From Aureispira anguillae (lineage in GTDB: Bacteria; Bacteroidota; Bacteroidia; Chitinophagales; Saprospiraceae): DNA of 64,000 nucleotides. Shown one piece after another: positions 1 to 8,192 of the stretch (the stretch's first letter is position 1; every line of letters begins with the position of its first letter). A model generated the notes under the pieces. It was given only the letters and a program-made list of their open reading frames with translations. It did no database searches and was not told where the DNA came from. The stretch is from assembly GCF_026000115.1 (NCBI RefSeq), contig NZ_AP026867.1, positions 2,325,501 to 2,389,500 on the forward strand, given 5' to 3'. The position numbers were made by a program, and so were the translations under genes.

Positions 1-467
1 CGTTTGTTGAGCACATGAATTTTGTCATTCTCAACATCAGGCTCTACAATAATTCGTTGACAGGTATCTTTTTGGAACAAAAAATCCATTACCGCAGAAA
101 AAATATGCCAAGTAAAACCACTAATTCGCTTTTCGGGTGCCTTGATTAGTATATGCATTCCCCAATCTCCCTCTAAGACGTTATAATGCGAACCAATCAA
201 TTCTGTCTTCGGATCATAAGCTTCCATCAAAAAAGTAGGTATGCCATTTATTTCACCGATATAAACCTCATAATTGGGAATGGCTAACAGATCTTCGTAG
301 ACATTGATTAGTACCTTTAAGTTGGCATCTAGCATCCCCCAATATTTTGCATGAGGACTTTTTACCCATTCCAACAACATAGCTGCATCTTGTTCTAAAT
401 CAAGCGCTCTAAAAGAGATTGGATATTGTTCTTGGAGTTTGTTCTTTGTTATAGATTCATTCATCAT
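1..467 (-). CDS. Siderophore N-acyltransferase, GNAT/AlcB type (3' end outside window)
   Basis: This gene would acylate an N-hydroxylated diamine to form the hydroxamate unit of a siderophore (DesC/AlcB/IucB logic, acyl-CoA donor). About 155 residues are visible. Near the N-terminus is the WVKSPHAKYWGM segment, followed by GEINGIPTFLMEAYDP, GDWGMHILI and RIIVEPDVENDKIHVLN. This is the order expected of the siderophore acetyltransferase (RhbD/AlcB) family. The start is fixed by an ATGA overlap: the upstream synthetase stops at TGA 466-464 and this ATG is 467-465, which indicates translational coupling. The C-terminus lies beyond base 1. The acyl group (acetyl or succinyl) cannot be read from sequence. 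Confidence 0.85.
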   Translation of the reverse strand, partial: MMNESITKNKLQEQYPISFRALDLEQDAAMLLEWVKSPHAKYWGMLDANLKVLINVYEDLLAIPNYEVYIGEINGIPTFLMEAYDPKTELIGSHYNVLEGDWGMHILIKAPEKRISGFTWHIFSAVMDFLFQKDTCQRIIVEPDVENDKIHVLNK

Positions 468-2314
468 GCTGTGGTATAGCTTTTTTCTGGTGAAGTTTTG
501 GGAGTCAATCGGTATTTAGCAATAGGATTTTCCAAACGCCCTATCAATTGTAACATCGTAGTAGGATCGTATAAATCAACCATTCGCTTATTGTTGTTCA
601 ATTGTAGACGATTCAAACAGGACAACTGAAAATCGGGAGCAAACAAATCATATTGTTCAAACTTGGCGTTTAATTCAGGAAACCTAGCTTGGTAGTCCAA
701 AATATTTTCTGCTACTAATTTCCAGAAATTGGCCTCATTATAATTAGCATGTTCCAATAAAATATGGGCTAAGTAGCGGAAAAAGCCATCAAAAACATCA
801 ATAAAAATAGAAAGCAATTTCACCTCTTCTTCTATTGGGGCATACATTCGTTCCAAGCCCTCAGGCAACACAACATCAGGATTTAAAATAACAGCTTCTT
901 CTGTAATATCTTTCAAAAATGCCTTGAATGGAATATGATCTTCTAAAACCAAAATTAAGTTCTCTCCATGAGGCATAAAAACAAGATCGTACTGATAAAA
1001 ACAATGCAAAAGAGGACTTAAATACGATTTTAAATAGTTCCTCAACCAATTATCCGTTGTTAATCCTGACGCTTTTATCAATTCAGGCAAAAAAGCAACT
1101 CCATTCTGATCCACATGTAATAATGCTGCCATGGTCATTAATTGTTGCCCTTCCTTAATCTTGCTAACAGGGCTTTCTCGCCACAACGAAGCCAGCATTC
1201 TATTGTAATCGTTTTGTGGTCCCAAATCTCCATAATAAGGATTGACATAACTAACAGAAGCAATTTCTCCTAGCATTTCAAATCCCGTTTCCAAAATGTA
1301 TTTGTCTTTCATCAACAAGTCCTCCAGCCAAACAGCCATTTGGGGAGCCGTTCCTAAGTAATAAATAGGCAAGCCTCTCATAAATCCCATGTTTAGGATA
1401 GACAACGCTGTTTTGGTATAAAACTTCTGTGGGTTACTGCTGTTAAAAAGGGTTCGAATTGACTGTTGAGCATAATATTCATCCTTTCCATAGCCCAAAC
1501 AAATCAGCTTTTCTTGTGCAATTTCTGGTGCAAAAATATTAGATAATTTGTTGAACCACTGCCAAGGATGCGCAGGAATGAAATAATAATCTTCTACATT
1601 TAAGCCTTTATTTTGAAGAATTTCACAAAAGCCATCAATTGTTTCTTGATCCAATTCGTGGCGAATTAGTTGATGATACTCCAACTCTTTCGTTCCTGCA
1701 TAAACAGTTCTGTCTTTGTGTCCCGCCAACCAAAGTAAGGGGAAAGAATGGCCAACTTCGGGAGCATAGGCTCTATAATCGCCACTATCAAAACCAATTC
1801 TACCATTGTTCGCCACAAAACCTGGATGCCCCTCCATCATTGTTTGTTCTATCGTTTGAAAATCCGCATTAACAAGTTCTTTGGACAAAGGGTTCCCTTT
1901 TAGATGTTTATAGGCACTTCCATATAAGGTACTGGTTATTTCTTCCAAGTACACCGCCAATCTTTCTTTTTCTAAGCCTAACACTGCACTAAATTCTTTG
2001 ATAAATAAAAGTGCATCCAAGTTCAATTTCTCTTCCTTTTGGAATTTGGCAATGGAATCCAATTGAATATACAGATGATTCAACTCCATTTTTTTTGCCT
2101 TAAACCTATAATAAATGTCATTTTTAGGGACGTGTAGCAGGTAGTTACTCCACCCTTTTTCGGTTCCTTCTAATTCGGGTTCTATTAAGTGTTCGTGTGC
2201 AAATTCCGTAATCGATTTTTTGATTAATAAACGATTAACCTGCTCCCATATTTGGGGTTGAATATGAGCAATTGCTTCTTGTGGCAATAATGCCTTGTCG
2301 TTAGTTGTATTCAT
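464..2314 (-). CDS. NIS siderophore synthetase, IucA/IucC family
   Basis: This ATP-dependent synthetase would condense or cyclise N-hydroxy-N-acyl-diamine units into a hydroxamate siderophore (DesD/BibC/AlcC-like). Its 616 residues match the usual family length. Visible motifs are EGHPGF (161-166) with GRIGF (171-175), HPWQW (249-253), QQSIRTLFN (283-291) and KTALSI (301-306), which form the nucleotide and substrate pocket, then a C-terminal FhuF-like domain with MPHGEN near residue 450. It is downstream of the exporter gene after a 249-bp gap and overlaps the acyltransferase by 4 bp. The gene set argues for a cadaverine- or putrescine-based product rather than aerobactin, because no citrate- or lysine-specific partner is present. 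That assignment is inference. Confidence 0.92.
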   Translation of the reverse strand: MNTTNDKALLPQEAIAHIQPQIWEQVNRLLIKKSITEFAHEHLIEPELEGTEKGWSNYLLHVPKNDIYYRFKAKKMELNHLYIQLDSIAKFQKEEKLNLDALLFIKEFSAVLGLEKERLAVYLEEITSTLYGSAYKHLKGNPLSKELVNADFQTIEQTMMEGHPGFVANNGRIGFDSGDYRAYAPEVGHSFPLLWLAGHKDRTVYAGTKELEYHQLIRHELDQETIDGFCEILQNKGLNVEDYYFIPAHPWQWFNKLSNIFAPEIAQEKLICLGYGKDEYYAQQSIRTLFNSSNPQKFYTKTALSILNMGFMRGLPIYYLGTAPQMAVWLEDLLMKDKYILETGFEMLGEIASVSYVNPYYGDLGPQNDYNRMLASLWRESPVSKIKEGQQLMTMAALLHVDQNGVAFLPELIKASGLTTDNWLRNYLKSYLSPLLHCFYQYDLVFMPHGENLILVLEDHIPFKAFLKDITEEAVILNPDVVLPEGLERMYAPIEEEVKLLSIFIDVFDGFFRYLAHILLEHANYNEANFWKLVAENILDYQARFPELNAKFEQYDLFAPDFQLSCLNRLQLNNNKRMVDLYDPTTMLQLIGRLENPIAKYRLTPKTSPEKSYTTA

Positions 2315-2563
2315 TGTATTTTTATATTTTTTCTAGGGCTTTCCTATAAAAATGTTTGCACAAAATTGTTTTCTGATTATCAAATCGGTTAATTTTTAAA
2401 TTAACGCCAAAAGTGAATCATTAAAACGCTGATTTTGAGCCGTTACGCCCCCACAGGAAAACCCTTTATTTGTTGATTAATAAGTGCAGCCCAATTAGCT
2501 GCTAAACTGCTCATTCATTGCTTGTCCTCTCTGAACGGTTTATTGATCGTTCTCCATCTTCAC
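2315..2563. other. Gap inside the siderophore locus with a small inverted repeat
   Basis: These 249 bp separate the exporter from the synthetase, while the other junctions in the cluster are about 10 bp or overlap. No coding frame is convincing here. An inverted repeat GTTAATTT-TT-AAATTAAC lies at 2388-2405. It could be an operator or part of a second promoter for the synthetase and acyltransferase. No clean TAnnTTTG box was found, so this is only a possibility. Confidence 0.3.
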
Positions 2564-3739
2564 TCAAGATTTAGCAAGTTGTTCTTTGATTTTTATTTGT
2601 GCATAAAAAACAACCACATACAAAATTAGTGTGAGAACAAAACAGCCCAAAGCGATTATAAATGGCATTTGTAAGCCCTCAGCATCTACTATAATTCCGA
2701 CAAACAAAGAAGCCAATAGGACTCCTAAATTTTGGAAAAAATGAATCTTGCTATAATCCATAGCATAGGAATCTGGGTGGCTTTTTTCGAACAATAAAAC
2801 ATCAAAGCGAACCATAGCCTGAAAAATTGCCCATCCATAAATAACCCTTCCTAAGACTAGAATCCCATCTACAGAAGAAGCCTGTAACCACAAACCAATT
2901 ATCCCTAAAAATAAGGCAGACAAAATTCCTTGGTATAGATTTTTTACCGTTCTTCTTTTGTTGATAAACAAACCAATCAAGGCGACAAACCCAGGAATGG
3001 CATACATGGTTCCCGACACCAATTTGCTGTCATAAACAGAGATCAACTCCCAATACGATGAAAAAAACGGTCGAATTAAAAAATCTCCAAAATAGAGTAC
3101 GAGCGTTAACAAGCCTACTTTTAGAATAAAGCTATTGTTGGTAGGTGCTGTAGCCCTTTTTGTCTCTTGATTGGCAATATCTGCTGAAGCGAATTGCTTG
3201 TTATTGAGTAGATAGACACTCATTAACATCTGAACAAAATCGCCCAATGCCATAATCAAAAAGATATACCTAGGGTCTAATAAATCAACTGCTAATCCTC
3301 CTATTACGGCTCCAATAATTCCTCCCAAATGAACAATGACCGATAATAAGCCTATCGTATCGGTATGTTCTTCCTTCTTAACTATTTTTAGGATAAAAGG
3401 ATAAATCAATAAATAGCTCCCCTTAAAAAGAATCATCACTAAGGAGGCAATCCAAAAATTTAAATAAGAACTTGTTTCAAAACAATACAAGGCCAACATT
3501 CCTGCAATGGTCTGCGTTACAACCAATATTTTTAGTGTTGGTATTTTTTGAGAAAGATAAGCCCAAAAGGGAAAAGCGATCATTACCATAAAACAAATTG
3601 CTGCAAAATAATAACCCACCATTTTAGGGTCGGTAACCCCAAATCTCAATTCAAAAAATTGAGGATAAAAAGGATGCAATAAATAGTCACTTAAGACAGC
3701 AACTAAAGTCATTAAGATTAAAAAAGATCTTAAATTCAT
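2564..3739 (-). CDS. MFS transporter, probable siderophore exporter
   Basis: This is a 391-residue major facilitator protein with about 12 hydrophobic segments spread along its whole length, in the inner membrane. Its position between the N-hydroxylase and the synthetase makes export of the finished siderophore the most likely role; this comes from context, not from a diagnostic motif. ATG at 3739 is chosen over an upstream TTG at 3766. The ATG lies 10 nt after the hydroxylase stop and begins MNLRSFLILMTLVAVLSDYLL, directly entering the first membrane segment, whereas the TTG would overlap the previous gene. It could instead be an importer of the loaded siderophore. Confidence 0.8.
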   Translation of the reverse strand: MNLRSFLILMTLVAVLSDYLLHPFYPQFFELRFGVTDPKMVGYYFAAICFMVMIAFPFWAYLSQKIPTLKILVVTQTIAGMLALYCFETSSYLNFWIASLVMILFKGSYLLIYPFILKIVKKEEHTDTIGLLSVIVHLGGIIGAVIGGLAVDLLDPRYIFLIMALGDFVQMLMSVYLLNNKQFASADIANQETKRATAPTNNSFILKVGLLTLVLYFGDFLIRPFFSSYWELISVYDSKLVSGTMYAIPGFVALIGLFINKRRTVKNLYQGILSALFLGIIGLWLQASSVDGILVLGRVIYGWAIFQAMVRFDVLLFEKSHPDSYAMDYSKIHFFQNLGVLLASLFVGIIVDAEGLQMPFIIALGCFVLTLILYVVVFYAQIKIKEQLAKS

Positions 3740-3749
3740 GATCGTTTTT

Positions 3750-5087
3750 TTAGATTTGATGTTCAAGGTCTGTTAAGCATAATTCCTTCTTGGCATCAAT
3801 GCCAAAATCCTGAAAGGCAATTTGTTTTTCGATGGGATAATATTCTATCCCTGTTAACTCCTTGATGATGTAAGAATTGCGATAAGCTGCCATTCCCAAA
3901 TCAGGCGTAACAAAACCATGCGTATGCAGCTCTACATTCTGAACAAATATTTCTGTGGCATTTTGATCGATTGTATAATTTCTGTTCACATCAAACCTTG
4001 CCTTATTATCCCATTTAATTCGCCCTTTGATTGGCTCCAAAAAGGCAGGCATTTTGTATTGATAGCCTGTTGCCAAGATAACTGATTCTGTTTGATGACT
4101 ATAATACTTGTCTTGCTGTTGTTGGTGAAAAACAAGGTCAAACATATCGTGGGTCGGATCTATTGCTAATTCTTTGAGTTCTGAATGTGTTCTCAAATTG
4201 ATTTTCAGAGATGGGTCGATTAATTTTTTGGTATAAATCAGATCGTAAATAGCATTAATAAGATCGCCATTTATTCCCTTATACAAATGCTTTTGGCGAT
4301 TAATGATTTCATCTCTTTTTTGAGCGGGCAAATTATAAAAATAATCCACATATTCGGGCGAAGTCATTTCTAGTGTCAACTTGGTGTATTCCAATGGAAA
4401 ATAACGAGCAGATCGAGTCATCCAATTGAGCTCATAATTTTTGGCATCGATATCTTGCAACAAATCGTAGAAAATTTCGGCTGCACTTTGACCACTACCA
4501 ATAACAGTAATGCTCTTTTTCTTCTGCAAATCTGCTTTATGATTCAAGTATTGCGCAGAGTGTATCAGTTCTTCTTTTTTATGCGCACAACACTGGGGTA
4601 TATGTGGGCTAGTTCCTGTGCCCAAAATCAGTTTTTTAGTTTGATAAACTTGTTTTTCTTGATTATTGTTGTGTACCACATGAACAGCGTAAATTCCTTC
4701 CTCCTCTTTATAATAAATCCGTTCTACTTTAGATTCAAAATAGACATTGGGCAACTGTTCAATAACCCATTGGCAATATTTATTATACTCCTGTCTAAGC
4801 AACAAAAAATTCTCTCGAATGTAAAACGAATAGATTCGTCCTTGCTGCTTAATATAATTCAAAAAACTATAGGGATTCGTTGGATCTGCCAAGCTAACCA
4901 AATCAGCAATAAAAGGTATTTGTAGTGTCGTTCCTTCAATCATCATACCTGGATGCCAGTCAAAAGAAGTTGCTTGATCTAAAAATAATCCATCCAATTC
5001 TTTAATAGGCTCTGTGAGCGCAGCCAACCCTAAATTAAAAGGCCCAACTCCTATTGCTATAAAATCATAGCTATTCATTTTTTTCAT
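3750..5087 (-). CDS. Diamine/lysine/ornithine N-monooxygenase (siderophore N-hydroxylase)
   Basis: This FAD- and NADPH-dependent flavoprotein would hydroxylate the terminal amine of cadaverine (DesB-like) or a similar diamine. Its 445 residues are normal for the family. The FAD site GVGPFNLGLA is at 13-22, the family segment WHPGMMIEGTTLQIPF follows near 44-59, the NADPH site GSGQSAAE is at 197-204, and an LATGY motif lies in the C-terminal third. The start is the ATG at 5087, 10 nt after the decarboxylase stop. An upstream in-frame extension exists but runs into the decarboxylase gene. The neighbouring decarboxylase suggests that the substrate is a diamine rather than the amino acid itself. 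Confidence 0.92.
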   Translation of the reverse strand: MKKMNSYDFIAIGVGPFNLGLAALTEPIKELDGLFLDQATSFDWHPGMMIEGTTLQIPFIADLVSLADPTNPYSFLNYIKQQGRIYSFYIRENFLLLRQEYNKYCQWVIEQLPNVYFESKVERIYYKEEEGIYAVHVVHNNNQEKQVYQTKKLILGTGTSPHIPQCCAHKKEELIHSAQYLNHKADLQKKKSITVIGSGQSAAEIFYDLLQDIDAKNYELNWMTRSARYFPLEYTKLTLEMTSPEYVDYFYNLPAQKRDEIINRQKHLYKGINGDLINAIYDLIYTKKLIDPSLKINLRTHSELKELAIDPTHDMFDLVFHQQQQDKYYSHQTESVILATGYQYKMPAFLEPIKGRIKWDNKARFDVNRNYTIDQNATEIFVQNVELHTHGFVTPDLGMAAYRNSYIIKELTGIEYYPIEKQIAFQDFGIDAKKELCLTDLEHQI

Positions 5088-5097
5088 TGTGTGTGTT

Positions 5098-6600
5098 TTA
5101 ATTTTTAGTAGAATACAGACGACCTTGCTTAACAATAAGCTCAATAATGTGCTTAAGATCTTCAATCGTTGTTTTAGGATTTAATAAGGTAAATTTCAAA
5201 TAGACAATGCCGTTCACTTTTGTACTAGCAATAGAAGCCTGTCCAGTATCAAACAGTACTTTTTTAATGTATAAATTCACAGCATCATGAATGGTATTAT
5301 CTTGAATTTGTTGGTTGATTTGGTACCGAAATACCACGGTGCTTAATTCAGGCTGATGTAGCAATTCAAAGCAATTGGCTTCTTGCAACAAACGATAAGC
5401 ATCTAAGGCTCTTTGATGGATAATCTCTAAGAAAGCAGCAATTTTTTCGACTCCTGTCATCCTAAGCGTAAACCACAATTTTAGCGCATCAAACCTTCTT
5501 GTTGTTTGGATTGACTTAACAACTAAATTAGGCGTTTCTGCATCCTTTGTCTCTATTGGGTTTAAATAATCGGCGTAATGAGAAACATATTTAAAAGAAT
5601 CGGCATCAGCAGCTAAAAAGACACTAGAACAAACGGGTTGAAAAAAGGTCTTGTGAAAGTCTATCGTAATAGAATCTGCATATTTTATAGGTTCTAACGC
5701 CTGCTTGTGTGTCTTCGTAAAAACAAAACAACCTCCATAGGCACCATCTACATGCAACCACATTTTATTTGCCTTAGCAATTTTTGAAATTGGCGCTACA
5801 GGGTCTATACTTCCAAAGTCTGTTGTTCCTGTCGTTGCAACAACTGCAATAGGAATATTACCGTTTGCCTTCTCTAAAGCAATTGCTTTCTCTAAGGCAA
5901 CCGCATCCATTCGGTAAGTAGCATCCGTTGCGACTTCTACCACAGCATTGTATCCCAAACCAAGTAGAGCAGCATTCTTTTTAATGCTATAATGTGCCTT
6001 TTCGGAACAAAAAATTCTAAAGCGATGTACTTGCTCTGTAAAGCCATCTTTTTTTAGATTCAAGCCCAAATATTTATGAGCATAATGATCTCTTGCCATT
6101 AAAAGTCCCATAAAATTAGATTGAGTGCCCCCGCTCGTAAAAACGCCATCGGTTGTATTGGGCAGTTGAAAAACAGCGGCAATCCAGTTGATTAATTCTT
6201 GCTCAATTAGAGTACCAGAGGTGCTTTGATCCCATGTTTCAACCGCCGTATTAATCGTAGATGCCAAAAGGTCACCGATAATGGCAGGAATAGCTACGGG
6301 GCAATTTAAATGGGCGATATAAGTTTTGTCATGAAACGAAATGGCATGGTCCAAATAGAGTTCTTTTATTTCATCAAGTACCGACTCTATATTTAAAGGT
6401 GCCTCTGTCTTGTTAATCACCTGTTTCATTTTTGCCTTCAAATCTGTTACAGAGGCTCCACTATAAAACTTTTCACGCTCAAAAAAGCCAATTAAATAGT
6501 TTATTGTTTTTTCTATATTAATCTTTAAATCCTGGACAGATGAAACATCTAATATGCTATTAAAATCTATTTCACTCTTAGGAAGATATTCTACAATCAT
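5098..6600 (-). CDS. PLP-dependent group II decarboxylase, lysine/diamine-forming (DesA-like)
   Basis: This would decarboxylate an amino acid, most likely lysine to cadaverine, as the first committed step of siderophore assembly. It has 500 residues of the pyridoxal-dependent decarboxylase group II fold. TSGGTQSN (155-162) is the phosphate-contact loop, HVDGAYGG (283-290) carries the PLP-ring aspartate D285, and DFHKTFFQP (314-322) carries the Schiff-base lysine K317. It is the first gene of the minus-strand operon, immediately downstream of the promoter and operator region. Diaminobutyrate or ornithine are alternative substrates; the substrate cannot be settled by eye. Confidence 0.9.
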   Translation of the reverse strand: MIVEYLPKSEIDFNSILDVSSVQDLKINIEKTINYLIGFFEREKFYSGASVTDLKAKMKQVINKTEAPLNIESVLDEIKELYLDHAISFHDKTYIAHLNCPVAIPAIIGDLLASTINTAVETWDQSTSGTLIEQELINWIAAVFQLPNTTDGVFTSGGTQSNFMGLLMARDHYAHKYLGLNLKKDGFTEQVHRFRIFCSEKAHYSIKKNAALLGLGYNAVVEVATDATYRMDAVALEKAIALEKANGNIPIAVVATTGTTDFGSIDPVAPISKIAKANKMWLHVDGAYGGCFVFTKTHKQALEPIKYADSITIDFHKTFFQPVCSSVFLAADADSFKYVSHYADYLNPIETKDAETPNLVVKSIQTTRRFDALKLWFTLRMTGVEKIAAFLEIIHQRALDAYRLLQEANCFELLHQPELSTVVFRYQINQQIQDNTIHDAVNLYIKKVLFDTGQASIASTKVNGIVYLKFTLLNPKTTIEDLKHIIELIVKQGRLYSTKN

Positions 6601-6607
6601 TTCTTAT

Positions 6608-6628
6608 TTTTATTTAGTCTAAATAAAA
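6608..6628. promoter_or_regulatory. Perfect 21-bp palindrome, probable iron-repressor operator (proximal)
   Basis: TTTTATTTAG-T-CTAAATAAAA is a perfect palindrome with 10-bp arms. It lies between the -7 box and the decarboxylase start codon, where a bound repressor would block transcription. Its core, ATTTAG-N-CTAAAT, is repeated upstream of the -33 element. The TTAG-N-CTAA core resembles DtxR/IdeR-type metalloregulator sites more than a classical Fur box; the regulator is inferred. Confidence 0.7.
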
Positions 6629-6637
6629 TCAATGCCA

Positions 6638-6669
6638 CAAAACTAAATAAGAAAAAACTTAAAAGCAAA
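6638..6669 (-). promoter_or_regulatory. Bacteroidota-type promoter of the siderophore operon
   Basis: Read on the minus strand, a TTTG (-33) at 6669-6666 is followed after exactly 20 nt by TAGTTTTG (-7) at 6645-6638. This matches the Bacteroidota consensus TTTG-N19/21-TAnnTTTG. The transcript would start around 6630 and run into the decarboxylase. Palindromes flank it on both sides. Confidence 0.7.
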
Positions 6670-6671
6670 TT

Positions 6672-6684
6672 ATTTAGACTAAAT
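6672..6684. promoter_or_regulatory. Second operator copy ATTTAG-A-CTAAAT (distal)
   Basis: This 13-bp palindrome has the same ATTTAG/CTAAAT arms as the site at 6608-6628 and sits just upstream of the -33 element. A half site, CTAAATAA (6643-6650), overlaps the upstream edge of the -7 region. Two matching sites around one promoter support cooperative repression. Confidence 0.65.
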
Positions 6685-7055
6685 CCAAATAACATTTTAA
6701 TATGTTTGTTTTTTTCTAAAAAAGCAACCCCTTTATTACCAGAACCCTATCTTCTAAAAAAGCCCTCTTAGTGCTTTGAAAAAAAATTGTCATTTTTTTT
6801 TATTCGTTAAAAGTAGATATTTAATGCTTTCAAAAAAGCAATAGAAGCATGCAAGATCTAAATAAATTGGAGCCTGATAAAAAAAATAAATAAATGGTTT
6901 ATAAACAGGGGGTTATTTTCCACCTAAGCTAGTCGGATAGTTATTTAAAGACTCAAAAAGGTTTTCTTTTAATTGACCAATGGCCTAATATTGAAATTCA
7001 GAATAGCCCAGAATGGGTTGTCCTCTTTATTTTTTCAACCTATAATATTTAAATT
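6685..7055. other. Intergenic region between divergent transcription units
   Basis: No convincing coding frame was seen in these 371 AT-rich bases. They separate the siderophore operon (minus strand) from the T9SS protein gene (plus strand). A small hairpin, GCCCA-gaa-TGGGT, near 7005-7017 is too weak to name. The AT-rich stretch just before 7056 probably holds the plus-strand promoter. Confidence 0.4.
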
Positions 7056-8099
7056 ATGACAGGTCTTAACCAATTGAGTTATTGGATACTTTTTATTGTT
7101 TTATTTTTTAACTACCAAGCGCAAGCAACCATACAGCACACAGATATTACAGATGTTGTTGTGACAGGTAGCACTACAGCAGCAATTGATTTTAATGGCG
7201 ATGGTACTGCTGAATTTAGTTTAGAAGACGGAAGTTTTGGTGGCAATGCTGAAGTCCAAACATTTTTTGACCCAGCCAAAGTCAATTTTATCACTCAAAC
7301 AGCTACTTGGGATGCTTTTGATCCAATTAGTTTGGGAACTAGAATTGATGCTTCTAGCGGCTACAATGCTCAAGGAGATTGTTATTTTAATCCTTTTTGG
7401 GCATCTACTGTCTTTACCGTTGGGACAGATCGCTATATTGGTGTAAAGTTTGACCTTGGAGGAAACGTTCATTATGGTTGGGTTCGTGTTCATCTGGCGA
7501 CAACGGGCGTTGTTACGGTAAAAGATTATGCTTATGAAGATAATGCTGGAGTGGGAATTGATGCAGGAATAACCTCTAGTGCCATTTTAGTAACAGGAAT
7601 CAATGTACAAGGACAAAGTGGTACAAGCACGCTATCTGTTGGCAACAGTTTGCAAATGGAAGCAATCGTATTGCCTGCCAATGCTAACAATAGTAATGTA
7701 ACTTGGGCGGTGACAAATCTAACAGGAACGGCAAGTATTGATTCAACTACAGGAATATTAACAGGATTGAGCCAAGGAACCGTTCGTGTTATTGCTAGTG
7801 CCCAAGATGCTTCTGGAATTAGTGGAAATACAACGATTACAATCAACCAAACAACCGCACTGAATCAAGTTGAAATCGAAACAGTTCAATGCTATCCCAA
7901 CCCCGCACAAAAATACTTTTATATCAACAGCCAAGAAGAAGGCAGCTATCAGTTGCTAGGTATTCATGGGCAAGAAGTTCTGACCAATACAATAAACAAG
8001 GGAGTAAATAAAATAGAAGTTTCCTTACCCCAAGGCTTGTATTTGATCCGTATTATATCCAAAAAGGGAGAACAAACACAACGCATTCTATTGAAGTAG
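7056..8099 (+). CDS. Secreted Ig-like (Big_2) protein with T9SS sorting domain
   Basis: This 347-residue exported protein begins with a signal peptide (hydrophobic LSYWILFIVLFFNYQAQA). The central part (about 25-170) is a beta-rich region of unassigned function ending in GWVRVHL. Residues about 178-268 form a bacterial Ig-like group 2 domain, with its usual VTWAV and GTVRVIASA segments. The end (about 275-347) is a T9SS type A sorting domain, with CYPNPA and a final GLYLIRI strand. T9SS cargo crosses the outer membrane and is released or anchored at the surface. No catalytic residues are recognisable, so an adhesive or structural role is plausible but not shown. Confidence 0.8.
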   Translation: MTGLNQLSYWILFIVLFFNYQAQATIQHTDITDVVVTGSTTAAIDFNGDGTAEFSLEDGSFGGNAEVQTFFDPAKVNFITQTATWDAFDPISLGTRIDASSGYNAQGDCYFNPFWASTVFTVGTDRYIGVKFDLGGNVHYGWVRVHLATTGVVTVKDYAYEDNAGVGIDAGITSSAILVTGINVQGQSGTSTLSVGNSLQMEAIVLPANANNSNVTWAVTNLTGTASIDSTTGILTGLSQGTVRVIASAQDASGISGNTTITINQTTALNQVEIETVQCYPNPAQKYFYINSQEEGSYQLLGIHGQEVLTNTINKGVNKIEVSLPQGLYLIRIISKKGEQTQRILLK

Positions 8100-8128
8100 T
8101 ACTCGTTATTATTTGTTCCTAACTTAGA

Positions 8129-8178
8129 TTTTCTCCCAAAGCGCCCCAATTATTTGAAGAAGAGGCTTTGGGAGAAAA
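8129..8178. repeat. 14-bp perfect inverted repeat between convergent genes
   Basis: TTTTCTCCCAAAGC (8129-8142) pairs perfectly with GCTTTGGGAGAAAA (8165-8178) across a 22-nt loop. Its place between two convergent genes suggests a bidirectional transcript end. Neither strand has the T-run expected after the stem, so it is not a textbook terminator. Confidence 0.55.
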
Positions 8179-8192
8179 ATCAAGGATAAATT

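Noticed and set aside
1450-1465. GGTTCGAAT-like tRNA T-loop sequence
   Set aside because: It lies inside the synthetase coding region and no cloverleaf can be formed around it.
4455-4925. Long open frame on the plus strand opposite the N-hydroxylase
   Set aside because: It is an antisense shadow of a well-supported gene, with unlikely amino-acid composition.
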